Part shown: positions 9,080-16,166 of the stretch, piece after piece
Layout of the letters: every line of letters begins with the position of its first letter
Numbering within the stretch: the first letter of the stretch is position 1
Source of the DNA: DATBLE01 sp046734335
GTDB lineage: Bacteria; Actinomycetota; Thermoleophilia; Gaiellales; Gaiellaceae
Reading direction: 5' to 3'
DNA length: 64,000 nucleotides
NCBI GenBank assembly: GCA_046734335.1
Contig: JBKPRA010000053.1
Location: 62,001-126,000 of the forward strand
The notes under the pieces: generated by a model
The model's input: only the letters and a program-made list of their open reading frames with translations
Database searches by the model: none
What the model was told of the DNA's origin: nothing
Made by a program: the position numbers and the translations under genes

Positions 9080-10131
9080 TCCGGTCGGGAAGGGTACAGA
9101 GCCGCCGCGATGCGTTCCGCGGCATGCCCGTCGCCGTACAGCTGCGGCCGCTCGGTCGGCGTGCGGGCGTTCACGACCGCTTCGACGAGCCGGTCCGGGT
9201 CGTCGTCGACCAGCACGTTGGCGCCGGCCTCGACGGTGTCGACCCATTCCGTCGACGGTCGTGCCGTCACGCAAGGAACGCCGTACCAGTAGGCCTCCTT
9301 CTGGAGCCCGCCCGAGTCGGTGATGATCACGCGTGCCTGCGATGCCAACGCGGCGAAGTCGAGGTACCCGAGCGGCTCCAGGAGGAACAGACCTCCGGGG
9401 GTGTGCCCCTGCAGTGCCGCCCGCGTGCGCGGATGCGCCGGAAAGACGATGGGCCCGTCGATCCGCGAGAGCCCGTCGAGGATTCGCCCTAGGCGCGGCT
9501 CGACGACGTTCGCCTCACGGTGCAGCGTCACGACCACGTATTCGCCGGACTCGAGGCGAAGCCGCTCGAGGATCTTCGACCGCTCCCGCGCGAGCGGAGC
9601 CAGCCGCAGGTTCGCGTCCATCATCACGTCGCCGACCACTTCGACCCTGCCCGCGACGCCCTCCCTCCGGAGGGTCGCCCGCGAGCGCTCGTCGGGTGCG
9701 AACAGGAGCTGCGACAGCCGGTCGGTCTCGACCCGGTTGTGCTCCTCCGGCATCGACAGGTCGTAGCTGCGCAGCCCCGACTCGACGTGGGCGAGCGACA
9801 CTCCCGCCTCGGCAGCCGCCCGGGCGCCTCCGAGCGTGGAGTTCGTGTCGCCGTAGACGAGCACCCAGTCGGGCCGTTCCGCGGCGATCGCGGCGGCGAG
9901 CCCGGGCCGTAGCGCCTCGAGCATCTCGTCGCGCCTCAGGCCGCCCACGTCGAGTCGGCGGCGCGGCAGGCCCAGGCCGAGCTCGTCGAAGAAGACCTGC
10001 GACAACTCGGGGTCGTAGTGCTGTCCTGTATGCACCACGATCTCCTCGATCCCCGCGTCGCGAAGAGCTTCGGAGACCGGCCCGGACTTGATGAACTGAG
10101 GCCGGTTCCCCACCACCGACAGCACCCTCAC
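9076..10131 (-). CDS. wecB: Non-hydrolysing UDP-GlcNAc 2-epimerase (WecB/WbpI family)
   Basis: The 351-aa protein carries the family start VVGNRPQFIK, VHTGQHYD, VYGDTNSTLGGA, HVESGLRSYDLSMPEEHNR and the C-terminal ITDSGGLQKEAYWYGVPCVTAR, all signatures of UDP-GlcNAc 2-epimerases. The close relative WbpI epimerises UDP-2,3-diacetamido-glucuronate instead; the gene order suggests that is possible here. It is the first gene of the minus-strand operon. Start is GTG at 10131 with a TAGTGT hexamer 7 nt upstream, so the message is probably leaderless. Confidence 0.92.
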   Translation of the reverse strand: MRVLSVVGNRPQFIKSGPVSEALRDAGIEEIVVHTGQHYDPELSQVFFDELGLGLPRRRLDVGGLRRDEMLEALRPGLAAAIAAERPDWVLVYGDTNSTLGGARAAAEAGVSLAHVESGLRSYDLSMPEEHNRVETDRLSQLLFAPDERSRATLRREGVAGRVEVVGDVMMDANLRLAPLARERSKILERLRLESGEYVVVTLHREANVVEPRLGRILDGLSRIDGPIVFPAHPRTRAALQGHTPGGLFLLEPLGYLDFAALASQARVIITDSGGLQKEAYWYGVPCVTARPSTEWVDTVEAGANVLVDDDPDRLVEAVVNARTPTERPQLYGDGHAAERIAAALYPSRPE

Positions 10132-10144
10132 CGGGGCTACACTA
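10132..10144 (-). promoter_or_regulatory. -10 element for the nucleotide-sugar operon (leaderless-type)
   Basis: On the minus strand TAGTGT (10144-10139) is followed by 7 nt and the GTG of the epimerase. It is divergent from tRNA-Lys, whose 5' end is only 12 bp away. Confidence 0.45.
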
Positions 10145-10155
10145 CGCAGCCCGCG

Positions 10156-10228
10156 GGGCCGTTAGCTCAGTTGGTAGAGCAGGGGACTCTTAATCCCAAG
10201 GTCGAAGGTTCGAATCCTTCACGGCCCA
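10156..10228 (+). tRNA. tRNA-Lys(CTT)
   Basis: The cloverleaf is complete: acceptor arms GGGCCGT (10156-10162) and ACGGCCC (10221-10227) pair perfectly, with discriminator A at 10228. The D-arm is GCTCAGTTGGTAGAGC, the anticodon loop CTCTTAA reads CTT, and the T-arm contains GGTTCGAATCC. The sequence after the discriminator is TCA, so CCA is not encoded and must be added post-transcriptionally. Confidence 0.97.
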
Positions 10229-10234
10229 TCACTG

Positions 10235-10258
10235 AAAGCCCTGCAAAAGGGCTTTTTC
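10235..10258 (+). terminator. Rho-independent terminator of tRNA-Lys
   Basis: AAAGCCCT (10235-10242) pairs with AGGGCTTT (10248-10255) around a 5-nt loop, followed by TTCTCT. It lies 7 bp after the tRNA. Confidence 0.75.
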
Positions 10259-10334
10259 TCTGTCGGCCGGTCAACCGGCAGTGGGGCCGCGGCCACGTAC
10301 GGGCCACGCCGGAGGCGCGGCAGGTTCCCTCCCA

Positions 10335-10346
10335 TACAATGACGGA
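10335..10346 (+). promoter_or_regulatory. -10 element for the small Cys-rich protein (leaderless-type)
   Basis: TACAAT (10335-10340) is followed by 6 nt and GTG at 10347. There is no Shine-Dalgarno. This is one of the closest matches in the window to TATAAT and supports the small gene's start. Confidence 0.5.
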
Positions 10347-10541
10347 GTGCTGGAGCAGGCCAAGACTCGTGCGCTGCCGGTCCTGAACCGAGTTCCCGAT
10401 GTCATGCCGGCCGCGCAGGCGTGCTGCGGCGTTTGCCGCTCCTGCGCGACGACGAACATCGTCATGGTCGGCATGGCCGCGCTCGCTGGAGTGGGCCTTT
10501 ACGTTGGCCGGTTCGTCAGGCGGCTTGCTCCGCGCACGTAG
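10347..10541 (+). CDS. Small cysteine-rich single-pass membrane protein, unknown function
   Basis: The 64-aa product has a Cys-rich stretch CCGVCRSC at about residues 23-30 and then one hydrophobic segment (IVMVGMAALAGVGLYVGRFV, about 35-54) with an Arg-rich end. The four cysteines in CCxxCxxC spacing could bind metal or a cluster, but this is inference. The GTG start fits a leaderless -10 six nt upstream. A longer in-frame opening from 10281 overlaps the tRNA trailer and is less likely. I do not recognise a family. Confidence 0.6.
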   Translation: MLEQAKTRALPVLNRVPDVMPAAQACCGVCRSCATTNIVMVGMAALAGVGLYVGRFVRRLAPRT

Positions 10542-10660
10542 GCCCGGGCGGGCCGGCCTCACGGACGCGACAGGTGCCGGCCCAAGCGCCCGGCGGGACG
10601 TCCTGCACGAGGAGACAGGGCGTTTGGTCGTGTCGCCAGATCCCACTCATAGCCGGACCT

Positions 10661-11434
10661 CTATCTCCGAACCGTGATGACGAACCGAGCGGCACGGTTG
10701 TTACCGCTGGTGTCGCTCGCGGTGCATGTCACAACGGTCCGTCCGACCTTGAAGAAGGAACCTGAGCGAGGCCTGCACGTCGCGGCGACGGCTCCATCGA
10801 CGGCGTCGCGTGCGGTGACCTTGTATGTCACTCGCGCCCGCCTCGCGCTGGTTGGAGCCCGAACGGTCTTCGAAACCACCCCGATGATCGCGGGAGGCGA
10901 AGTGTCGAACTCCAGCCCGGGAACGGTCAACGTTGCCGTCCACCGCTCCACGCCAAACCCCCCACTGAGCGACCGCTCGACCGTGCCGCTTCCCGATGCC
11001 CCTTGGTAGGCACCCGTGCCGCCGGTGATCGTGAACGCCTGCGGCTCGTTGCGCACCGGCTCCTGTTCCACGCATCGGGCTCCGTCGGCGAGTGCGAAGT
11101 CGATCGCTCCCTTGTTCGCAACGACGAAGCGACCGGTGGTCGCGAGCGGCTTGACGAGCGTCGAGGGACAGTCCCCCGTCCCGAAGAACCAGGTGTACTT
11201 GGCGACGACCCCTCCGAGCCCCGGCACAGAGCCCGACCCCGTACGAGGGTGACAGTCAGCACCCGACGGCGTTTCCGGAGGGCACGCCGCTGCGGGCGAG
11301 AAAGTTCCCAAAGTCGCGTGCAGATTCAAACTACCGGCTGCGGACGGCGAAGCCGACGACGCCGTGATGAGCAGAAAACCGGCGACTCCCGCAACCGCCA
11401 CCGATCCCGCGATCGTGCGCCCACCCGCCGCCAT
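10661..11434 (-). CDS. Secreted protein with C-terminal HYR-like domain
   Basis: The 257-aa protein starts with a signal sequence (TIAGSVAVAGVAGFLLITASSA). A middle domain contains several cysteines and the GGTGAYQGASGSGTVE segment seen in secreted beta-barrel proteins of the allene-oxide-cyclase-like type. The last ~80 residues (DTSPPAIIGVV to RAARFVITVRR) resemble an HYR/Ig-like module, with the TCTASDTSGN signature of that fold. It is probably extracellular. Function is unknown. It is convergent with the small membrane protein and divergent from the secreted protein at 11766. Confidence 0.75.
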   Translation of the reverse strand: MAAGGRTIAGSVAVAGVAGFLLITASSASPSAAGSLNLHATLGTFSPAAACPPETPSGADCHPRTGSGSVPGLGGVVAKYTWFFGTGDCPSTLVKPLATTGRFVVANKGAIDFALADGARCVEQEPVRNEPQAFTITGGTGAYQGASGSGTVERSLSGGFGVERWTATLTVPGLEFDTSPPAIIGVVSKTVRAPTSARRARVTYKVTARDAVDGAVAATCRPRSGSFFKVGRTVVTCTASDTSGNNRAARFVITVRR

Positions 11435-11447
11435 TCGGACGAATCTA
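11435..11447 (-). promoter_or_regulatory. -10 element for the HYR-domain gene (leaderless-type)
   Basis: On the minus strand TAGATT (11447-11442) lies 7 nt before the ATG at 11434. No Shine-Dalgarno is present. Confidence 0.45.
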
Positions 11448-11765
11448 CGGCGAGAGTCGCCTCAAGGTCAAGGGAACCGACACGCCGAGCGGGGCCACAG
11501 GACCTACCGAACCGGGTCGAGTTTTCGCAGTCGCAGTGCTGTGCAGAGCGGCTTGCTTTACGGCCCATGCAAGAAGCCTCTGCATAGGCCACTTCGCAAT
11601 GATGCACGGAGAGAGCTCGGTCGTCGGGGCAAACGATCGCCCGAGTGACGAGTGTTGCCGCGCTCGACGAGGGGTATACCTCCGCGCGCCGACGTCGCTC
11701 GTTCCGGCCGACCGCGCGACACGAGACGTCGCAAGGTGATGACGGACTCACGAAAGGAGCCTGGC
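11448..11765. other. Divergent intergenic region with no clear gene
   Basis: Around 320 bp separate two divergent secreted-protein genes. Frames that cross it are Arg/Ser-rich and look like composition artefacts. A TATACC at 11675-11680 with TTGCCG at 11655-11660 is a poor promoter match (14-nt spacing). AAAGGAG at 11754-11760 is the ribosome binding site of the plus-strand gene. I see no repeat or RNA structure of note. Confidence 0.4.
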
Positions 11766-12230
11766 ATGGTTCGCTATAGAAGGGCGCTCCTCGTTACGCT
11801 CGCAGCCTTTGCCACGATGGGCATTACTGCCGCCAGCGCAGACGCACCCACGATCACCGGATACCCGAACCAGATCAGGAAGGTCAATCTCGACGGTTAC
11901 GTACTCCAGACGAGCTACTCGCTTGGGGCCAACACCGGATTCACGTTCCAGCAGACGTACGGGCCGACCACGGTGTCCGCGCACGCGGTGCCCGACAACG
12001 GTCAGCGTTTCATCTCCAACTACGTCGCGATGCCGGTGGGAAACAAGATGCTGATGGTCACCTGGTACCTGGACGACGGCACGATCACAGACACCTTCGT
12101 CATGAACTTCCAGACCGGTGTCGTCTCCGACGTCGCCCCTCATCCGAATCCGCCCAACGGTCCGAGCCCGCCCAGCCTTGGCACTGTGAAGGTGGTCACC
12201 CAGGGCGCCGGCCGGATTCCTCCTCCGTAG
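11766..12230 (+). CDS. Small secreted protein, possibly MoaF-like beta-barrel
   Basis: The 154-aa product has a signal peptide (RRALLVTLAAFATMGITAASA) and a ~100-residue beta-rich domain. The pattern YSLGANTGFTFQQTYGPTTV then MLMVTWYLDDGTITDTFVMNFQTGVV resembles the small MoaF/calycin-type barrels, but this is a weak match by eye. The tail is Pro-rich. ATG at 11766 is chosen because AAAGGAG precedes it by 5 nt and the signal peptide starts there. Its ligand or role is unknown. Confidence 0.7.
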   Translation: MVRYRRALLVTLAAFATMGITAASADAPTITGYPNQIRKVNLDGYVLQTSYSLGANTGFTFQQTYGPTTVSAHAVPDNGQRFISNYVAMPVGNKMLMVTWYLDDGTITDTFVMNFQTGVVSDVAPHPNPPNGPSPPSLGTVKVVTQGAGRIPPP

Positions 12231-12267
12231 ACCCGGCTAAAGGGCGCACGACGCCCCGAGCTCGCTA

Positions 12268-12300
12268 ACGCGGGGGGAGACGGTCGGGTTTCCCCCGCGT
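12268..12300 (+). terminator. GC-rich hairpin after the MoaF-like gene
   Basis: ACGCGGGGG (12268-12276) pairs with CCCCCGCGT (12292-12300) around a 15-nt loop, followed by TCCCTTTG. It lies 38 bp after the stop codon and is a plausible but T-poor terminator. Confidence 0.5.
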
Positions 12301-12310
12301 TCCCTTTGCT

Positions 12311-12332
12311 CGACCCGAGTAGTATCGGGTCG
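12311..12332 (+). promoter_or_regulatory. Inverted repeat overlapping a -10-like sequence upstream of the RTX gene
   Basis: CGACCCGA (12311-12318) and TCGGGTCG (12325-12332) form a perfect 8-bp inverted repeat. The spacer and right arm contain TAGTAT (12321-12326), a possible -10 hexamer. It could be an operator or a leader hairpin of the gene starting at 12368. Confidence 0.35.
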
Positions 12333-12367
12333 TCCTTGCAGGCCGTCCGGGAGGGGCGCTCACATCG

Positions 12368-14209
12368 ATGCGGCGGACAGCGATGACGCGAAGCCTTGTC
12401 TTCGGAGTGCTGATCGTGGCCGGCCTGGCTTTCGGCACGGCACCGGCGTGGGCCTCGTACACCGAGCAGATCGTCGGCGGAACTCTCCAGGTCACCGGCA
12501 ACGGGGCGAGCGATAAGCTGTCGCTCCGGCTCCAGCCGGGCGTTCCGACGGTGCTCGAGGTCGACGTCGGCGACAACGGCACCGTCGACGCTTCGTTCGA
12601 CCGAAGCCTGTTCACCGCAATCAACGTGAGCGCCGCTGTCGGCAACGACCGGGTCCGGATCGACCAGTCGAACGGCACCTTCACGGACGAGGCGATCACC
12701 ATCGACGGTGGCCCCGGAAACGACACGCTGCTCGGAGGAAGCGGCGGCGACTTCTTCATCGGCGGCCAGGGCGATGACTTCGTCGACGGCAACCAGGGCG
12801 ACGACGTGGCCCTCCTGGGCGAGAACGACGACCTGTTCCACTGGGATCCGGGCGACGGCAGCGACATCGTCGAGGGTCAGTCGGACGACGATGTCCTCGA
12901 CTTCAACGGCGCCAACGTCAACGAGCGTATCGAGGTCTCGGCGAACGGCGGGCGTGTGCGGTTCACCCGTGACATCGCGAATATCACGATGGACCTGAAC
13001 GACGTCGAAGGGATCGTCCTCAACGCCTTCGGGGGCACTGACGTGCTCACCGTCGACGACCTCACGGGCACCGACGTGACAGCGGTCGGCGCCGACCTCC
13101 TCGCGCAGAACGGAGGCGGCGACGCGGCGGTTGACACCGTCGTCGTCAACGGCACGGCCGGCGCCGACTCGGCCGCCGTCTCCATGGTCGCTGGGAAGCC
13201 CGTGGTCTCGGGCCTCGCGGCAATCGTCACGGTTTCAGGCGGCGAGGCGGCCAACGACGTCCTCCAGATGAACGCGAGCACGGGCGACGACGCGATCGCC
13301 GTCAACGGTGGCATCTCGGGGCTGGCCGCAGTGAACGTCGACAGCGGCGCGGACACCGACAGCACGGTGATCGAGGGAACCAACAAGCCCGACACGATCA
13401 CCGTGGTGCCGAACGGGACTGTCGCGACCGTCCAGTTGGGAGCGGGAACGCCGGTCAACTCTACGGCCGAGGGTCTCGTCGTCCGAGGAGAGGGCGGCTC
13501 GGACACGATCGCAGGCTCGACCGGACTGGCTGGGATCACGTCGCTGACGATCGACGGTGGAAAGAACAACGACATCCTGATGGGCGGCAACGGTTCCGAC
13601 CTACTCGTCGGTGGCCTGGGCAACGACTTCGTCGACGGCAACCAGGGCGACGACGTCGCGCTGATGGGCGACGGCAACGACAGGTTCCACTGGGATCCAG
13701 GTGACGGCAGCGACGTCGTCGAGGGTCAGTCGGGCGGAGACCTTCTCGATTTCAGCGGCTCGAACATCAACGAGCGCGTCGAGGTCTCGGCCAACGGCGG
13801 CCGTGTGCGCTTCACCCGTGACATCGCCACCATCACCACGGACCTGAACGACGTCGAAGGGATCGCCTTCCGCGCCCTCGGCGGCGCGGACACCGTCACC
13901 GTCGACGACCTGACGGGCACCGACGTCGAGACGGTCGATGCCGACCTGGCTGCGCAGGGTGGGGGCGGGGACGGCGCGCTCGACACCGTCGCCGTCACCG
14001 GGACCGCCGGCCCCGACAAGGTCAAGGTGTCACGGTCGAGCGGCGAGGTCCAGATCTCCGGCCTCCAGGCGAAGACCCGGATCGGGGGCGCTGAGCTCCT
14101 CAACGACACCCTCCGCGTTCAGACCCAGGAGGGCGACGACACCTTGTCGGTCGCGTCCGTAGTCTTCGGCCTGATCCAGCTGGTCGTCGACCTCGGCCCT
14201 GACGGGTAG
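12368..14209 (+). CDS. Secreted calcium-binding RTX-repeat protein with internal duplication
   Basis: The 613-aa protein has a signal peptide (about residues 1-29) and two RTX-type modules of GGxGxDxxx nonapeptides at about 114-180 and 397-463. These bind calcium in parallel beta-rolls. Each module is followed by the same sequence, including DFVDGNQGDDVAL, HWDPGDGSD, VEGQS and ANGGRVRFTRDIA, so the protein is a ~283-residue tandem duplication. No protease or lipase domain is present, and no type I secretion genes are nearby; export is more likely Sec-dependent. ATG at 12383 is an alternative start. Confidence 0.85.
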   Translation: MRRTAMTRSLVFGVLIVAGLAFGTAPAWASYTEQIVGGTLQVTGNGASDKLSLRLQPGVPTVLEVDVGDNGTVDASFDRSLFTAINVSAAVGNDRVRIDQSNGTFTDEAITIDGGPGNDTLLGGSGGDFFIGGQGDDFVDGNQGDDVALLGENDDLFHWDPGDGSDIVEGQSDDDVLDFNGANVNERIEVSANGGRVRFTRDIANITMDLNDVEGIVLNAFGGTDVLTVDDLTGTDVTAVGADLLAQNGGGDAAVDTVVVNGTAGADSAAVSMVAGKPVVSGLAAIVTVSGGEAANDVLQMNASTGDDAIAVNGGISGLAAVNVDSGADTDSTVIEGTNKPDTITVVPNGTVATVQLGAGTPVNSTAEGLVVRGEGGSDTIAGSTGLAGITSLTIDGGKNNDILMGGNGSDLLVGGLGNDFVDGNQGDDVALMGDGNDRFHWDPGDGSDVVEGQSGGDLLDFSGSNINERVEVSANGGRVRFTRDIATITTDLNDVEGIAFRALGGADTVTVDDLTGTDVETVDADLAAQGGGGDGALDTVAVTGTAGPDKVKVSRSSGEVQISGLQAKTRIGGAELLNDTLRVQTQEGDDTLSVASVVFGLIQLVVDLGPDG

Positions 14210-14232
14210 CCGAGGGACGCAGATCCTGGTGT

Positions 14233-15570
14233 TCAGGGCGCGGTCTCCGCGAAGTAGCGGTGAACGAGCTGTGCGGCCATCGCGCCCTCGCCGACGGCCG
14301 ATGCGACGCGCTTCACCGAGCCGTGGCGGACGTCGCCCGCGAAGAACACGCCAGGCTGGCTCGACTCGAGGAAGTACGGCTCACGCTCGAGCGGCCACTC
14401 GCTCTGGCCCTTGCCGCCGAACACGTCGGGGCCGGTGACCAGGAACCCGTGGTCGTCTCGGTGCAGCCAGCCGTGCGCGCACGAGGACGTCGGCTCGCCG
14501 CCGATCATGATGAACAGCGCGTCGGCGCGGAGCTCTTCGGCCGCCCCGCTCTGACGGTCGAGGACGACGATCCGCTCGAGCCTGCCGTTGCCGAACGCAT
14601 GCGTGACCGTCGTGTTCGTCCGGATCGCAATGCGCGGATGCTGGTCGCAGCGCTCGACCAGATACTGCGACATCGAGTCGTTCAGCGACGGTCCGCGAAC
14701 GAGCAGTGTGACCGACCGCGCGAACTCGGCCGCGTGGAGCGCGGCCTGGCCCGCGGAGTTGGCTCCGCCGACGATGAACATGTCGCCCTCGCGGTGGAAG
14801 AGGACGTCGCTCGGCGCCGACCCGTAGTAGACGCCGGAGCCGACGAGTTCGTCGACGCCGGCCGCCTCGAGCCGCCGGTACTCCGAGCCCATCGCTCCGA
14901 TCACGGTTCTTCCCTGGACGACCGCTCCGTCGGCGAGCTCGAACGCGATCGTTCCGTCGGCTTCTGCCCAGCCGTTGACCATCTCGGAGCCGACCACGAT
15001 CTCGGCGCCGAGCCGGACGGCCTGGTCATGGGTCAGCTGCGCCAGTTCGCTGCCCGTGATTCCCTGGGGGAACCCGGGATAGTTCTCGATCCGCGCGCTC
15101 GTGCCGGCCTGGCCCCCGGGCGCGTGACGCTCGATCACCAGAGTCCTCAGCCCCTCCGACGCGGCGTTCACGGCGGCCGTCAGCCCTGCCGGCCCGGCGC
15201 CGATGATCACCACGTCGTAGCGCTCCTCGTCGGGCGCCGCGTGCAGGCCGACCCGCGCCGCGAGCTCGGCCCGCGTGCGTACGAACGCGAGGTCGGGATC
15301 GGGCCCGGTGGACGGCTCGAGGTGGTTGCCGTCGGCAAAGAGGAAGAAGGGAAGCGTCCGGCTCCGAAGCGCAGGCGCCGCCTCCAGATGGCGGACGAGG
15401 GGATTCCGGTCGATGTCGATCCACCGGAACGGGACCCGGTTGCGCTCGAGGAAGTCGCGGTACTCGTGGACGTGCGGCGATCCGCGTCGGCCGATCAGGT
15501 ACGTCTCTCCGCCGATAACGCGGGCCGATCGGGCAATGGGCGGAGGTGAGGATGCGATGGTGCTCGGCAT
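14233..15570 (-). CDS. Thioredoxin-reductase-like flavoprotein lacking the CxxC motif, with glutaredoxin-like N-terminus
   Basis: The 445-aa protein has a thioredoxin-fold-like N-terminal part (ETYLIGRRGSPHVHEY, FRWIDIDRNP, TLPFFLFADG) without cysteines. Then come the FAD motif VVIIGAGPAGLTAAVNA, GGQAGTSARIENYPGFPQGI and the NAD(P)-binding MFIVGGANSAGQAALHAA. Where thioredoxin reductases carry CAxC this protein reads YYGSAPSD, so it cannot relay electrons through that disulfide. The PGVFFAGDVRHGSVKRVASAVGEG end is intact. The ATG at 15570 is uncertain; a frame from GTG 15624 also exists. The substrate is unknown. Confidence 0.82.
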   Translation of the reverse strand: MPSTIASSPPPIARSARVIGGETYLIGRRGSPHVHEYRDFLERNRVPFRWIDIDRNPLVRHLEAAPALRSRTLPFFLFADGNHLEPSTGPDPDLAFVRTRAELAARVGLHAAPDEERYDVVIIGAGPAGLTAAVNAASEGLRTLVIERHAPGGQAGTSARIENYPGFPQGITGSELAQLTHDQAVRLGAEIVVGSEMVNGWAEADGTIAFELADGAVVQGRTVIGAMGSEYRRLEAAGVDELVGSGVYYGSAPSDVLFHREGDMFIVGGANSAGQAALHAAEFARSVTLLVRGPSLNDSMSQYLVERCDQHPRIAIRTNTTVTHAFGNGRLERIVVLDRQSGAAEELRADALFIMIGGEPTSSCAHGWLHRDDHGFLVTGPDVFGGKGQSEWPLEREPYFLESSQPGVFFAGDVRHGSVKRVASAVGEGAMAAQLVHRYFAETAP

Positions 15571-15624
15571 CCGGGGAGCATGGCGTCCTGGGCGCCCCCG
15601 GGCAGTGCAGCCACCATGCGTCAC

Positions 15625-15630
15625 AATGTA
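15625..15630 (-). promoter_or_regulatory. -10-like element for the flavoprotein gene
   Basis: TACATT reads on the minus strand at 15630-15625. A transcript starting 6-7 nt downstream (about 15618) would give a ~48-nt leader before the ATG at 15570. The hexamer overlaps the left half of the 20-bp palindrome. Confidence 0.35.
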
Positions 15631-15645
15631 CGGCTAGCCGTACAT
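15626..15645. promoter_or_regulatory. Perfect 20-bp palindrome, candidate repressor operator
   Basis: ATGTACGGCTAGCCGTACAT is identical to its reverse complement. It sits between the divergent flavoprotein and potassium-channel genes and overlaps the flavoprotein's putative -10. Size, symmetry and position fit a dimeric TetR- or MarR-type regulator site. No regulator gene is adjacent. Confidence 0.6.
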
Positions 15646-15686
15646 CTGACCCGGTTCATCGCCCGTAGACGGTCCGGTCGCTGGCG

Positions 15687-15699
15687 TAACGTCTTGTCC
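15687..15699 (+). promoter_or_regulatory. -10 element for the potassium channel gene (leaderless-type)
   Basis: TAACGT (15687-15692) is 7 nt upstream of the GTG at 15700, with no Shine-Dalgarno. Confidence 0.45.
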
Positions 15700-16161
15700 G
15701 TGCCGCCATGGAACCCGGTCGAGCGCCGCGTTGCGAAGTACATGAACGCGCCGCCGACCGTCAGAGGCGCGGTGAGCACGATCGTCGTGGCGACCCTCAC
15801 TGTCGTCGTCATCAGCGGAGTCCTCATGCGGGTCCTCGACCACAAGGAGTTCGACAGCGTCTGGCTGGGGATGTGGTGGGCGATCCAGACGGTCACGACC
15901 GTCGGCTACGGCGACGTCACGCCGAAGGACGTACTGGGCCGCGTCGTCGCGGCCGCCGTCATGCTCCAGGGAATCGCGTTCATCGCGATCATCACCGCCG
16001 TGATCACCTCCAGCTTCGTCGCCCGCGCGACCAGGGCCCGCGATGCGGCCCAGGCGAAGGACGAGATGACCGAGCTCGAGCAGATCGAGGCGAGGCTCGC
16101 CGAGCTCGACCGGAAGCTCGATCGGCTGCAGGCTTCACTTCGCGGGCCCACCGCTTCCTGA
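15700..16161 (+). CDS. Two-TM potassium channel family protein
   Basis: The 153-aa protein has two membrane helices flanking a pore loop with the selectivity filter TVTTVGYGDVTP, diagnostic of potassium channels. TM1 is about residues 22-45 (TIVVATLTVVVISGVLMRVL) and TM2 follows the filter (VVAAAVMLQGIAFIAIITAVIT). A charged C-terminal coiled coil (DEMTELEQIEARLAELDRKL) probably drives tetramer assembly; there is no RCK domain. GTG at 15700 is chosen for its leaderless -10. The next gene starts 5 bp after its stop. Confidence 0.9.
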   Translation: MPPWNPVERRVAKYMNAPPTVRGAVSTIVVATLTVVVISGVLMRVLDHKEFDSVWLGMWWAIQTVTTVGYGDVTPKDVLGRVVAAAVMLQGIAFIAIITAVITSSFVARATRARDAAQAKDEMTELEQIEARLAELDRKLDRLQASLRGPTAS

Positions 16162-16166
16162 GCGTC

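Noticed and set aside
10167..10646. Minus-strand frame covering tRNA-Lys
   Set aside because: It runs antisense through the tRNA and its terminator and has no family features.
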